From positions 62,001-126,000 of the forward strand of contig JAFLUA010000002.1 in NCBI GenBank assembly GCA_022508985.1: a stretch of 64,000 nt of DNA, written 5' to 3'. Positions within the stretch are counted from its first letter, which is position 1. Every line of letters starts with the position of its first letter. The position numbers were made by a program, and so were the translations under genes. Shown piece after piece: positions 40,772 to 49,968 of this stretch. The stretch comes from Muribaculaceae bacterium. Its GTDB lineage: Bacteria > Bacteroidota > Bacteroidia > Bacteroidales > Muribaculaceae. Under the pieces are notes generated by a model. The model saw only the letters and a program-made list of their open reading frames with translations, was not told the DNA's origin and searched no databases.

Positions 40772-43700
40772 ATGAGTTTATATGGCAGTGCAGTGAAACG
40801 TCCGATTATGACCACTTTATGCTTCGTGGCTGTGGTTATTTTGGGTCTATTCTCACTAAAACAACTACCTGTCGACCTCTATCCCGACATCGAGACAAAC
40901 ACCATCATGGTAATGACTTCGTATGCCGGTGCCAGCGCACAGGATATAGAACAGAATGTAACGCGACCGCTTGAGAACGTGCTCAACGCTGTCAGCGACC
41001 TTAAACACATATCTTCGAAATCTCGCGAAAACGTGTCGTTGATAACTCTCGAGTTTGAATATGGCAAAGATATCGACGTCTTAACCAACGATGTGCGAGA
41101 CAAGCTCGACATGGTGAAATCGGCACTCCCCGACGATGCCGAAAACCCCATCATCTTCAAGTTCTCGAGCGACATGGTGCCCATCATCCTTCTCTCCGTA
41201 AGAGCCTCGGAGAGTATGCCGGGCCTTTATAAAATCCTCGACGACGCTATCGCCAACCCGCTGGCACGTATCAGCGGCGTGGGATCGGTGTCGATATCGG
41301 GTGCCGCCAAACGCGAAATACACGTTTACGTCGACCCCAACAGGCTCGAAGCTTATAACCTCACCGTCGAGCAGATTGGTAGTGTGATAGGCGCTGAAAA
41401 CCGCAACATACCGGGCGGTACTTTCGACGTGGGCTCCGACACCTATGCCTTGCGTGTTCAAGGAGAGTTTAAGTCGGCCGACGAAATGAACGACATCGTT
41501 GTCGGCTCTCACAACAACCGCACCATATATCTACGCGACGTAGCTCGCGTTGAAGACTCGCTCGAAGAACGCTCACAAGAGACCTACAACAACGGCGAAC
41601 TCGGTGCTATGATTGTTATCCAGAAACAGAGCGGTGCCAACTCGGTGGAAATATCAAACAAGGTGCTCAAAATGTTGCCCTCGTTGCAGAAACGACTCCC
41701 GACCGACGTAAAAGTAGGTGTCATCGTCGATACCTCCGACAATATCCGCAACACCATTGCTTCGCTTGTCGAAACAGTGCTGTATGCATTGCTTTTCGTT
41801 GTCCTCGTCGTATTCTTCTTCCTCGGCCGCTGGAGAGCCACCGTTATTATCACGATAACGATTCCTATTTCGCTTATAGCATCGTTTATCTACCTTTTCG
41901 GCACAGGCAACTCGCTTAACATCATATCGCTATCGGCGCTATCCATCTCTATTGGTATGGTGGTTGACGACGCTATTGTGGTACTCGAAAACGTCACCAC
42001 GCACATCGAGCGCGGGTCCGATCCCAAGCAGGCTGCCGTGCACGGTACCAACGAGGTGGCCATATCGGTTATAGCGTCTACACTCACCCTTATCGCCGTG
42101 TTCTTCCCGCTAACACTCGTTACGGGTATGACAGGTGTCCTCTTCAAGCAGTTGGGTTGGATGGTAACCATCATGATGATAATATCGACAGTGTGCGCCC
42201 TCTCGCTCACACCAATGCTCTGCTCACTGCTGCTACGCCGCAACACAAATCATGGCAAACTCTATACCTTGCTGTTCACTCCCGTAAACAAAGGTCTCGA
42301 CGCCTTCGACCGCGCCTACGGCCGATTGTTGAAATGGGTGGTAGGTCACAAGCTCGTCACCTTCTTGGTATGTATGGGCATATTTATCAGCTCGCTGTTC
42401 CTATTGCGACAGGTAGGCACCGAGTTCTTCCCCACTGCCGACGATGCACGTATGCGTGTCAGCCTACAGCTTCCTATCGGCACACGTGTTGAGATATCGC
42501 GAGAAAGTGCTATGCGTCTCACAAACCTCTGGAAAGAGAAATATCCCGAGATGCAAACAATAAACTTTACTACCGGTTCGGCGTCGAGCAACAACACATT
42601 TGCATCGCTTAGCGAAAACGGCCCGCACATTATTTCGATGAACATACGTCTTAGCGACCCCGGCGAACGCGAGCGCACCAGCACTCAGATTGCCGCCATG
42701 ATGCGCGAAGACCTCAAGCAATTCCCCGAGTTCAAGAAAGCGCAAGTATCGGTTGGCGGTATGGGCATGGGTGGCCAATCGACTATCAACTACGAGATTT
42801 ACGGCTATGACTTCAACGAGACCGACTCTGTGGCCAATATGTTGCAAGCCGAGCTACGCAAGATACCCGGTGCTGCCGACGTGTTGATATCGCGTGCCGA
42901 CTATCAGCCCGAATATCAAGTCGATTTCGACCGCGAAAAACTCGCCATCTACGGCTTGAATCTCTCAACGGCGGCCACATATTTGCGCAACCGTATTAAC
43001 GGACAATTGGCATCACAATTCCGCGAAGACGGTGAAGAATATGATATCAAAGTGATGTATGCGCCAGAAAACCGTACTTCGATAGAAGATATTGAAAACA
43101 TACTCATCTACAGCAGTACGGGGCAGGCAGTACGTGTGCGCGACGTAGGCAAAGTAGTAGAACGCTTCACACCGCCCACCATCGAGCGTAAAGACCGCGA
43201 ACGTATCGTCACCGTGAGCACTACCGTGCAAGATGTGCCTATGAGCCAAGTTGTGGAAGCATCGCAGATTGCAATTGACAAGATGGACATTCCTCAAGGC
43301 ATATCTATCCAGTTATCAGGTAGCTACGAAAACCAACAGGATTCGTTCCGCGACCTTCTCACTCTTGGTGTCCTCATCGTCTTGCTCGTCTACATTGTAA
43401 TGGCGGCGCAGTTTGAAAGCTACACCTACCCGGGCATCATCATGACATCGCTCATGTTTGCATTCTCAGGCGTATTTATCATCTTGTGGCTCACAGGGCA
43501 CACTCTCAACGTTATGTCGATGATTGGCGCCATCATGCTTATCGGTATCGTTGTGAAAAATGGTATCGTGCTAATCGACTACATATCGCTCAACCGCGAG
43601 CGCGGCATGTCGATACGCCGTGCCGTTATTGATGGTGGCGAATCGCGCTTGCGCCCCGTAGTAATGACAACATTAACCACCATCCTCGGTATGGTGCCGA

Positions 43701-43894
43701 TGGCTGTCGGCACAGGCCAAGGAGCCGAAATGTGGCGCCCGATGGGTACTGCCGTTATTGGTGGTCTTACTTTCTCGACAATACTAACCCTGTTGTTCGT
43801 GCCCGTGCTTTATTGCGTATTTGCTTCGCGTGGCGTTAAAAACGCTCGCCGCAAAATACGCAAAGCACTCATGGCAGCAAAAAAACAAGATTAA
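40772..43894 (+). CDS. RND-family multidrug efflux transporter (HAE1-like)
   Basis: The 1040-residue inner-membrane antiporter has twelve predicted helices and two large periplasmic loops. The first helix starts after YGSAVKRPIMTTL. The proton-relay helix reads SIGMVVDDAIVVLENV near residues 392-407 with the paired aspartates. The second half contains IGAIMLIGIVVKNGIVLIDY with the relay lysine. These features fit hydrophobe/amphiphile efflux rather than heavy-metal pumps. Export substrates cannot be read from sequence. It is followed four bases later by a PII-like gene. Confidence 0.95.
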   Translation: MSLYGSAVKRPIMTTLCFVAVVILGLFSLKQLPVDLYPDIETNTIMVMTSYAGASAQDIEQNVTRPLENVLNAVSDLKHISSKSRENVSLITLEFEYGKDIDVLTNDVRDKLDMVKSALPDDAENPIIFKFSSDMVPIILLSVRASESMPGLYKILDDAIANPLARISGVGSVSISGAAKREIHVYVDPNRLEAYNLTVEQIGSVIGAENRNIPGGTFDVGSDTYALRVQGEFKSADEMNDIVVGSHNNRTIYLRDVARVEDSLEERSQETYNNGELGAMIVIQKQSGANSVEISNKVLKMLPSLQKRLPTDVKVGVIVDTSDNIRNTIASLVETVLYALLFVVLVVFFFLGRWRATVIITITIPISLIASFIYLFGTGNSLNIISLSALSISIGMVVDDAIVVLENVTTHIERGSDPKQAAVHGTNEVAISVIASTLTLIAVFFPLTLVTGMTGVLFKQLGWMVTIMMIISTVCALSLTPMLCSLLLRRNTNHGKLYTLLFTPVNKGLDAFDRAYGRLLKWVVGHKLVTFLVCMGIFISSLFLLRQVGTEFFPTADDARMRVSLQLPIGTRVEISRESAMRLTNLWKEKYPEMQTINFTTGSASSNNTFASLSENGPHIISMNIRLSDPGERERTSTQIAAMMREDLKQFPEFKKAQVSVGGMGMGGQSTINYEIYGYDFNETDSVANMLQAELRKIPGAADVLISRADYQPEYQVDFDREKLAIYGLNLSTAATYLRNRINGQLASQFREDGEEYDIKVMYAPENRTSIEDIENILIYSSTGQAVRVRDVGKVVERFTPPTIERKDRERIVTVSTTVQDVPMSQVVEASQIAIDKMDIPQGISIQLSGSYENQQDSFRDLLTLGVLIVLLVYIVMAAQFESYTYPGIIMTSLMFAFSGVFIILWLTGHTLNVMSMIGAIMLIGIVVKNGIVLIDYISLNRERGMSIRRAVIDGGESRLRPVVMTTLTTILGMVPMAVGTGQGAEMWRPMGTAVIGGLTFSTILTLLFVPVLYCVFASRGVKNARRKIRKALMAAKKQD

Positions 43895-43898
43895 AATT

Positions 43899-44192
43899 AT
43901 GAAATCGATATTCATAGCATTCGACCAGGCACACTACGAGCGTATTGTTGACATGCTCGAGCACTCTAATTGTCGCGGTTTTACGGCATGGGATCTTGTT
44001 AAAGGCCGTGGCAGCGTCGACGGGGAACCTCACTATGGCTCCCACGCGTGGCCATCTATGGCCTCGGCTATAATAACTATCGTTGAAGACAGCAAAGTCG
44101 ATTCCATTTTGGCTAAACTTCGCCAATTCAACGAAGATCGCCCCAAACTGGGACTCAGAGCTTTCGTTTGGAATATAGAGAATCAGATCTAA
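43899..44192 (+). CDS. PII-like small protein linked to the RND pump
   Basis: The start at 43899, four bases after the RND stop, gives a 97-residue cytoplasmic protein: MKSIFIAFDQAHYERIVDMLEHSN, then GFTAWDLVKGRGS, HAWPSMASAIITIVEDSKVDSILAKLRQF and GLRAFVWNIENQI. The beta-alpha-beta/beta-alpha-beta rhythm is that of PII-like (ferredoxin-fold) trimers. The longer frame from 43821 would start inside the transporter gene and is rejected. Comparable small proteins (for example DUF3240) accompany RND pumps elsewhere. A sensory or regulatory role is inference. Confidence 0.75.
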   Translation: MKSIFIAFDQAHYERIVDMLEHSNCRGFTAWDLVKGRGSVDGEPHYGSHAWPSMASAIITIVEDSKVDSILAKLRQFNEDRPKLGLRAFVWNIENQI

Positions 44193-44214
44193 ACATATTA
44201 ACGATAGAACTCAT

Positions 44215-44248
44215 AGAATGCCGGCATCACAGTCGGCATTCTTTTTTT
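44215..44248 (+). terminator. Terminator of the RND efflux operon
   Basis: AGAATGCCG at 44215-44223 pairs perfectly with CGGCATTCT at 44234-44242, followed by six T residues. This is a textbook intrinsic terminator 23 bases after the PII-like stop. Confidence 0.92.
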
Positions 44249-44256
44249 AATAAAAA

Positions 44257-44288
44257 TTTGGAGGAATACAAAAATGTCTGTACTTTTG
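44257..44288 (+). promoter_or_regulatory. Promoter of the TetR-exporter operon
   Basis: TTTG at 44257-44260 and TACTTTTG at 44281-44288 are 20 bases apart. Two palindromes follow immediately downstream. Confidence 0.7.
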
Positions 44289-44291
44289 TGC

Positions 44292-44322
44292 TAACAATTT
44301 TGTTAAATAAATTTGTTAACAA
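44292..44322 (+). promoter_or_regulatory. Two palindromic operators between the -7 element and the tetR start codon
   Basis: TAACAA-TT-TTGTTA at 44292-44305 is a near-perfect 14-base palindrome. TTGTTAACAA at 44313-44322 is a perfect 10-base palindrome sharing the same half-sites. Together they sit right after the promoter and reach the A of the tetR ATG. They are well placed for autorepression by the TetR protein encoded next. Confidence 0.6.
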
Positions 44323-44984
44323 TGAAAAACACTTCGGATGAACAGATAAAACAGTGCCAGGGACAGCCTGAAAAACAGACTAAAGAGCAAGCTATATTGC
44401 TGGCTGCCGAGCAGGAGTTTTTGTCGAAGGGTTACGACGGTGCGCGGACAACATCGATAGCCGATGCCGCTGGCGTTACCCACGCGATGCTGCACTACTA
44501 TTTCCGCACCAAAGAGCAGCTTTTCGAGCGCATACTCAACGAGAAGATGGCGCTGATGGCCTCTTCGATGGTCGCCGTGATGGGCAACCCAGCATTGCCG
44601 CTTGTCGAACGCATCGGACAAGGCATCGGACAGCATTTCGATTTTTTTATAGCCAATTCCGAACTGCCTCGATTCATCATCAACGAGGTGGCGACGCATC
44701 CCGACCGCCTGCGTATTATGCAGGAGAATATCGTCAGGATTGCGGGTGTGCTGTTTGCGCAGTTGCAGCAGGAGATAGATGCTGCAGCCGAGCGCGGCGA
44801 GGTGGAGCGGATGGATGTGCGTATGCTGATAATGGATATGTTGTCGCTTAATATTCTACCGTTTCTGATATATCCTGTGGTTGAAAATGTATTCAGCGAT
44901 ATGACTGCCGACCGCGAGGCATTTTTCGAGGCACGCAAAGCCGAGTCGATAGAGACCGTAATGCGAAGAATAAAAAAACAATAA
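44322..44984 (+). CDS. TetR-family transcriptional repressor
   Basis: The ATG at 44322 is used; the TTG at 44313 three codons earlier lies in the palindrome. The 220-residue protein has the TetR helix-turn-helix (about 22-65: AILLAAEQEFLSKGYDGARTTSIADAAGVTHAMLHYYFRTKEQLF) and a helical ligand-binding domain. It is one base upstream of the TolC-type gene, so it is the first gene of the exporter operon and probably represses it until a pump substrate binds. The G+C content rises within this gene. Confidence 0.92.
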   Translation: MKNTSDEQIKQCQGQPEKQTKEQAILLAAEQEFLSKGYDGARTTSIADAAGVTHAMLHYYFRTKEQLFERILNEKMALMASSMVAVMGNPALPLVERIGQGIGQHFDFFIANSELPRFIINEVATHPDRLRIMQENIVRIAGVLFAQLQQEIDAAAERGEVERMDVRMLIMDMLSLNILPFLIYPVVENVFSDMTADREAFFEARKAESIETVMRRIKKQ

Positions 44985-44985
44985 T

Positions 44986-46281
44986 ATGAGACATAGTAGA
45001 TTACAACTATTTGCGCTCGCCGCATTGCTGACCGTTTCAGGGTTAGTGCGGGTGCAGGCACAGACGCTCGACGAGTGCCGCCGTATGGCGAGGGAACACT
45101 ATCCCGAAATTCGGCAGTACGAACTTATCTCGCAGACCGAGCAGTTCAATTTGTCAAACGCCGCCCGCACATGGATTCCGCAGGTGGTGGTGTCGGCACA
45201 GGCGACTTACCAATCGGCGACGCCAACCTATCCCGACGTGCTGGCGAATATGCTTGCCGCGCAGGGTATCGAGATGGCAGGGCTGCGCAAAGACCAGTAT
45301 AAGGTTGCGCTCGACGTGAGTCAGCATATCTGGGACGGCGGGCAGTCGAAAGCGGCACGCGCGGCGACCCAAGCCGAAGCCATCGAGCAGCGTCGGGCTG
45401 TCGATGTCGATATATATGCTTTGGAGGAGCGGGTCGAGGATATTTACTTCGGCATTCTGTTGCTGGACGAGCGCATAGCGCAGACGGAGGCTAAAATAGG
45501 TCTGTTGCAGAGTTCGTTCGACAAGGTGTGCACCTACTGCCGCAACGGCGTGGCTATGCAGGCCGATGCCGATGCTGTGGAGGCCGAACTGCTGACGGCG
45601 CGTCAGGCATTGCAGCAGGCGCAAGTGTCGCAGTCGAACTTTCGCCGTATGCTGGAAATCTTTATCGGTCAGCCGCTTGCCGACGAACGATTGCCCAGAC
45701 CTGCGATGTGCGACTTGCAGAGCCGCGAATCGGCACGTCCCGAGCTGGAACTATTCGATGCGCGGTTAGATCTGCTGTCGGCACGCGAAAAGTCGGTCGT
45801 ATCGTCCGTGATGCCGCGTTTCAGTGCATTTGCGCAGGGATTCTACGGCTATCCTGGATTGGATATGTTCAAGGGGATGATGTCGTCGGACTGGACACTG
45901 AACGGCATTGTAGGCGTGCGTATGTCGTGGAATATCGGGGCGTTCTGGACGAAGAAAAACTCTTTGCAGACCCTCCGCACCGCCCGTGAACAGGTCGAGG
46001 TACAGCGTGATATCTTCCTGTTCAACACGCAGTTGCGCACGACGCAGGAGGAGGGCGAGATTGCCCGTCTGCGCGATGCTGTTGCCGATGATGAACGTAT
46101 TGCCGAGCTGCGCCGTTCGGTTCGGATGGCTGCCGAGTCGCAGCTGGCTAATGGCGTGATAGACACCACCGACCTGCTGCGCAAGATTACGGACGAAACG
46201 ACTGCCGTGCTGAACAAGAACACGCACGAAATAGAGTTGTTGCAGGCGGCGTACAAGATAAAACATACATTGAATCAATAA
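44986..46281 (+). CDS. TolC-family outer-membrane protein (ABC exporter system)
   Basis: The 431-residue protein has a signal peptide (1-24, ending VQAQ) and TolC-like helical repeats (DECRRMAREHYPEIRQYELISQTEQFNLSNAARTWIPQV near the start). It is more divergent than the TolC-type protein at 38281 and lacks the Ser/Gly insert. Composition is G+C-rich: I count 37 G/C in the 60 bases at 45361-45420, against 31 in 43381-43440 of the RND gene. It supplies the outer-membrane channel for the ABC exporter downstream. Confidence 0.88.
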   Translation: MRHSRLQLFALAALLTVSGLVRVQAQTLDECRRMAREHYPEIRQYELISQTEQFNLSNAARTWIPQVVVSAQATYQSATPTYPDVLANMLAAQGIEMAGLRKDQYKVALDVSQHIWDGGQSKAARAATQAEAIEQRRAVDVDIYALEERVEDIYFGILLLDERIAQTEAKIGLLQSSFDKVCTYCRNGVAMQADADAVEAELLTARQALQQAQVSQSNFRRMLEIFIGQPLADERLPRPAMCDLQSRESARPELELFDARLDLLSAREKSVVSSVMPRFSAFAQGFYGYPGLDMFKGMMSSDWTLNGIVGVRMSWNIGAFWTKKNSLQTLRTAREQVEVQRDIFLFNTQLRTTQEEGEIARLRDAVADDERIAELRRSVRMAAESQLANGVIDTTDLLRKITDETTAVLNKNTHEIELLQAAYKIKHTLNQ

Positions 46282-46293
46282 AAAGGGAAAAAT

Positions 46294-47184
46294 ATGAAAC
46301 GGATATTTGTTTATGCTGCGGCTGTTGTCGGACTGGCGGCGTGCGGCGAGAAAAACGATTTCGACGCTTCGGGAACATTCGAGGCAACGGAGATTACGGT
46401 CTCGGCAGAGGCTGTTGGGCGAATCCTCGCATTCGACGCAGAGGAGGGAATGCCCGTCGCGGCGGGGGCTGTCGTGGGCGAAATTGACAGTCTGCAACTG
46501 CACCTGCAACGCCAACAGCTCAAAGCACAGCAGGCGGCACTTTTGAAGAGCCGTCCCGATGTCGGGACACAGGTATCATCGCTGCGCGAACAGATTGCCA
46601 AACAGAAGACCGAGTTACAGCGCGTGAACAATATGTTGCGTGCCGGTGCCGCGACGCAAAAACAGGCAGACGACATCGAGGCGCAGATTCGCGTTTTGGA
46701 GAGCCAACTCTCGGCGACCCTCTCGACACTTGGAAACAATACGGCGACCATCAACGAGAATGCCGCTGCGTTGGATGCGCAGATTGCCGCGCTGGACGAC
46801 CGTATTGCCAAATGCCGCATCGTGTCGCCCGTGTCGGGTACGGTGTTGGTGAAGTATGCCGAGGCGGGCGAGATGGCTGCCGCAGGGAGGCCGCTATTCA
46901 AGGTCGCCGACCTCGACAATGTTTATCTGCGGGCCTATTTCACCTCCGACCAATTGGCGTCGCTGCGTCTCGGCGACACGGTTACGGTTACGGCAGACTT
47001 CGGTGGCGATGAGCGTTTCGACTATGAGGGGCGTATTGTGTGTATTTCATCCGAAAGCGAGTTCACACCCAAAACGGTGCAGACAAAGAACTCGCGTGCC
47101 AATCTGGTCTATGCTGTTAAGATTGCTGTGCGAAATGACGGACGGCTCAAAATAGGTCTTTACGGCGAGGTGAAAATCAGATAA
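46294..47184 (+). CDS. HlyD/YbhG-like periplasmic adaptor, lipoprotein
   Basis: The 296-residue protein has a lipobox LAAC (Cys17) and a barrel-sandwich half (TVSAEAVGRILAFDAEEGMPVAAGAVVGEID). A long alpha-hairpin coiled coil (about 68-165) and the second half (CRIVSPVSGTVLVKYAEAGEMAAAGRPLFKVADLDNVYL) follow. The layout is that of YbhG-type adaptors paired with ABC-2 exporters. It lies 12 bases after the TolC-type gene. Confidence 0.92.
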   Translation: MKRIFVYAAAVVGLAACGEKNDFDASGTFEATEITVSAEAVGRILAFDAEEGMPVAAGAVVGEIDSLQLHLQRQQLKAQQAALLKSRPDVGTQVSSLREQIAKQKTELQRVNNMLRAGAATQKQADDIEAQIRVLESQLSATLSTLGNNTATINENAAALDAQIAALDDRIAKCRIVSPVSGTVLVKYAEAGEMAAAGRPLFKVADLDNVYLRAYFTSDQLASLRLGDTVTVTADFGGDERFDYEGRIVCISSESEFTPKTVQTKNSRANLVYAVKIAVRNDGRLKIGLYGEVKIR

Positions 47185-47220
47185 TAGTTAATATATATAT
47201 TATAGATAATAGATATATAA

Positions 47221-48129
47221 TTGAAAAACGTAATCGAAATAAACAATCTGTCGAAAGCCTACGGCAATGTGCAGGCGCTAGACTCGGTGTCGTTCTCGGT
47301 GGCACGCGGAGAACTGTTCGGGCTGATAGGGCCTGATGGAGCGGGCAAAACAACGCTGTTCCGACTGCTAACGACCCTTATCCGCCCTGACGACGGCATG
47401 GCAACGGTCGAAGGGCTGGATATCGTGCACGACTATCGCGCTATCCGCGAACAGGTGGGCTATATGCCGGGGCGGTTCTCGCTCTATCCCGATTTGACGG
47501 TCGAGGAGAATCTGAATTTCTTTGCGGCGCTGTTCGGCACACGAGTCGAGGAGTCTTACGACCTTGTCGCTCCGATTTATCGGCAGATAGAGCCCTTCAA
47601 AAAACGCCGTGCGGGCAAACTTTCGGGCGGCATGAAACAGAAACTCGCGCTGTCGTGTGCATTGATCCACCGTCCGTCAGTGCTGTTTCTCGACGAGCCG
47701 ACAACGGGCGTGGATGCCGTTTCGCGCAGCGAGTTCTGGGATATGCTCTCAGAACTGAAAACCAAAGGGATAACCATACTCGTCTCGACCCCTTATATGG
47801 ACGAAGCGCGGCGCTGTGACCGCATCGCACTCTGCAACGAGGGTCGTATTATGCACATCGATACGCCGCAAAATATCGTAGGCGGTTTCGGAGGCAAACT
47901 CTATGCCGTTGCCGCCAACAATATGTTTGCGCTGTTGCAGGCGGCACGGTCGGCGACGGGCGTGGCGGAGTGCTATCCGTTCGGCGACACGCACCACCTT
48001 GTTGCCGTAGAGGGCTTTTCGGCCGAACTATTTGTTTCGGAGATGCAGGGCCAAATGATTAAAAATCTGCACATCGAGCGGTGCGAGCCGACAATCGAAG
48101 ATGTATTCATAAAGCTGATGCAACGATGA
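47221..48129 (+). CDS. ABC exporter ATP-binding subunit 1
   Basis: The gene starts with TTG at 47221. The first in-frame ATG lies about 60 codons in, beyond Walker A, so it cannot be the start. The 302 residues carry GPDGAGKTT (37-45), LSGGMKQK near 134-141, VLFLDEPTTGVD near 153-164, and an accessory C-domain. The 36-base gap upstream is an A/T-only-like run. It works with the second ATPase, whose ATG overlaps its stop, and with two ABC-2 permeases, like the YbhFSR exporter. Confidence 0.92.
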   Translation: MKNVIEINNLSKAYGNVQALDSVSFSVARGELFGLIGPDGAGKTTLFRLLTTLIRPDDGMATVEGLDIVHDYRAIREQVGYMPGRFSLYPDLTVEENLNFFAALFGTRVEESYDLVAPIYRQIEPFKKRRAGKLSGGMKQKLALSCALIHRPSVLFLDEPTTGVDAVSRSEFWDMLSELKTKGITILVSTPYMDEARRCDRIALCNEGRIMHIDTPQNIVGGFGGKLYAVAANNMFALLQAARSATGVAECYPFGDTHHLVAVEGFSAELFVSEMQGQMIKNLHIERCEPTIEDVFIKLMQR

Positions 48130-48866
48130 AAGAGAATGTCATATCCGTCCGTGAACTGACCAAGCGTTTCGGCGACTTTACCGCCGTCGACCGCATTACG
48201 TTCGATGTCCGTCGCGGAGAGATTTTCGGATTCCTCGGAGCCAACGGCGCAGGCAAGACCACCGCTATGCGTATGTTGTGCGGATTGAGTTTCCCCACTT
48301 CGGGCAGCGGCACGGTCGCGGGTTTCGACATTATGCGCGAGGGCGAAAAAATCAAGCGGCGCATAGGATATATGAGCCAGCGTTTTTCACTATACGATGA
48401 TTTGACCGTCTGGGAGAATATCCGTCTGTTTGCAGGCATCTACGGACTTACGCCTTACAGAACAAAGCGTCGTGCCGTCGAACTACTGTCGCGTCTCGAT
48501 TTCCGCAGCGAACGCAATACGCTTGTAGGGTCACTGCCGCTCGGCTGGAAACAGAAACTCGCCTTCTCGATTGCCACGCTACACAATCCTGAAATCGTCT
48601 TTTTAGACGAGCCGACTGGCGGTGTCGACCCCATCACGCGCCGTCAGTTCTGGGAGTTGATATACGAGGCAGCCGACCGGGGCACGACCGTATTCGTCAC
48701 GACGCATTATATGGACGAGGCAGAGTACTGTACGCGCGTCTCAATAATGGTCGACGGAGAAGTCCGCGCACTCGACACTCCTGCCGCACTGAAACGACAA
48801 TTTGCCGCCGAGTCGATGGACGAAGTGTTCCGCACGCTCGCACGCGGCGCAAAACGAGCCGAATAG
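48126..48866 (+). CDS. ABC exporter ATP-binding subunit 2
   Basis: The start at 48126 overlaps the previous stop in ATGA. The 246 residues carry GANGAGKTT (38-46) and VFLDEPTGGVDP, but the signature motif reads LPLGWKQK instead of LSGGQxQ. This degenerate form is typical of the second ATPase half in YbhF/YhiH-type exporters. One composite ATP site may thus be less active. It is two bases from the first permease gene. Confidence 0.92.
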   Translation: MKENVISVRELTKRFGDFTAVDRITFDVRRGEIFGFLGANGAGKTTAMRMLCGLSFPTSGSGTVAGFDIMREGEKIKRRIGYMSQRFSLYDDLTVWENIRLFAGIYGLTPYRTKRRAVELLSRLDFRSERNTLVGSLPLGWKQKLAFSIATLHNPEIVFLDEPTGGVDPITRRQFWELIYEAADRGTTVFVTTHYMDEAEYCTRVSIMVDGEVRALDTPAALKRQFAAESMDEVFRTLARGAKRAE

Positions 48867-48868
48867 AT

Positions 48869-49963
48869 ATGAAGACCGATTTTTTGAAATTCGTCCGAAA
48901 GGAGTTTTTGCACATTCTACGAGACAAGCGCACGCTGTTGATAGTGCTGTTGCAGCCCGCCGTAATGCTGCTGCTCTTCGGGTTCGCCATATCGACCGAA
49001 GTGAACGACGTGCGAGTGGTGGTCGTTGCGCCGAATCTTACGGACGGCGTAAAAGATGCCGTAAACCGTGTGGCTGCCAATCCTAATTTTTCATTCTGCG
49101 GCTATATCTCCCAAAATGAGGTTGATGATGTATTGCGTGGTGGCGATGTTGCGGCGGTGGTCGTCTTTGCCGCCGACTATGACCGGCGTATGATGCAGAC
49201 GGCACTTGGCGAACCCGCAGCGACGCCCGTGCAGATAGTCGTCGATGCCTCGAATACCAACATAGCCAGCTCAGCCTCGGCCTATCTGCAAAACATTATC
49301 GCGGGCACGGCATCGGCGCAGTCGATGTTCGAGACACACCTGCTCTACAATCCGCAGATGAAGAGTGCCTACAACTTCGTGCCGGGCATTATGGGCGTAA
49401 TCTTCATTCTTGTCTGCGCAATGATGACTTCGGTGTCGATTGTCCGCGAAAAGGAGGTCGGAACGATGGAGGTGCTACTCGTATCACCCGTGCGCCCGAT
49501 GCGAATCATTGTCGCCAAGATGATTCCCTATTTCGCTATCTCGTGCGTGACACTCGCCATCATTCTGCTACTGTCGCGCTATGTACTCGATGTGCCGATG
49601 AGCGGCGGTGTGGGCGGCATCGTCGGCCTGTCGATGCTCTATCTCGCTTTAGCACTCGCTTTCGGACTGCTTATATCCACCTTTGCCAGCACACAGGTCG
49701 CCGCGTGGTTGGTCTCGGCGGTGGTTATGCTTATGCCGATGGTGATGCTGTCGGGTATGCTCTTCCCCATAGAAAACCTGCCGCTAGTATTGCAGGGCGT
49801 GTCGTGCATCATTCCGGCACGCTGGTATATCGCCGCCGTGCGCAAGATGATGATCGAAGGGCTGCCGTTCAGTGCCGTGTTGCACGAATTTGCCGTTCTG
49901 TGCACGATGCTCGTCGCATTGGTGGGGCTGTCGCTCAAGAAGTTTAACGACAAACTCGAATAA
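48869..49963 (+). CDS. ABC-2 type permease 1
   Basis: The 364-residue permease has one N-terminal membrane helix (about 22-44: RTLLIVLLQPAVMLLLFGFAIS) and a periplasmic domain (about 45-165). Five C-terminal helices follow (about 170-355). This YbhS/YbhR layout suits export of hydrophobic small molecules or cations with a TolC/HlyD partner. It probably heterodimerises with the next protein. Confidence 0.92.
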   Translation: MKTDFLKFVRKEFLHILRDKRTLLIVLLQPAVMLLLFGFAISTEVNDVRVVVVAPNLTDGVKDAVNRVAANPNFSFCGYISQNEVDDVLRGGDVAAVVVFAADYDRRMMQTALGEPAATPVQIVVDASNTNIASSASAYLQNIIAGTASAQSMFETHLLYNPQMKSAYNFVPGIMGVIFILVCAMMTSVSIVREKEVGTMEVLLVSPVRPMRIIVAKMIPYFAISCVTLAIILLLSRYVLDVPMSGGVGGIVGLSMLYLALALAFGLLISTFASTQVAAWLVSAVVMLMPMVMLSGMLFPIENLPLVLQGVSCIIPARWYIAAVRKMMIEGLPFSAVLHEFAVLCTMLVALVGLSLKKFNDKLE

Positions 49964-49968
49964 CTGCT

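Noticed and set aside
43821-43898. Longest start of the PII-like frame
   Set aside because: It overlaps the 3' end of the RND transporter by 74 bases. The ATG at 43899 gives the family N-terminus and normal operon spacing.
48081-48125. Longest start of the second exporter ATPase
   Set aside because: It overlaps the preceding ATPase gene by about 49 bases. The ATG at 48126 gives an ATGA overlap and a standard ABC N-terminus.
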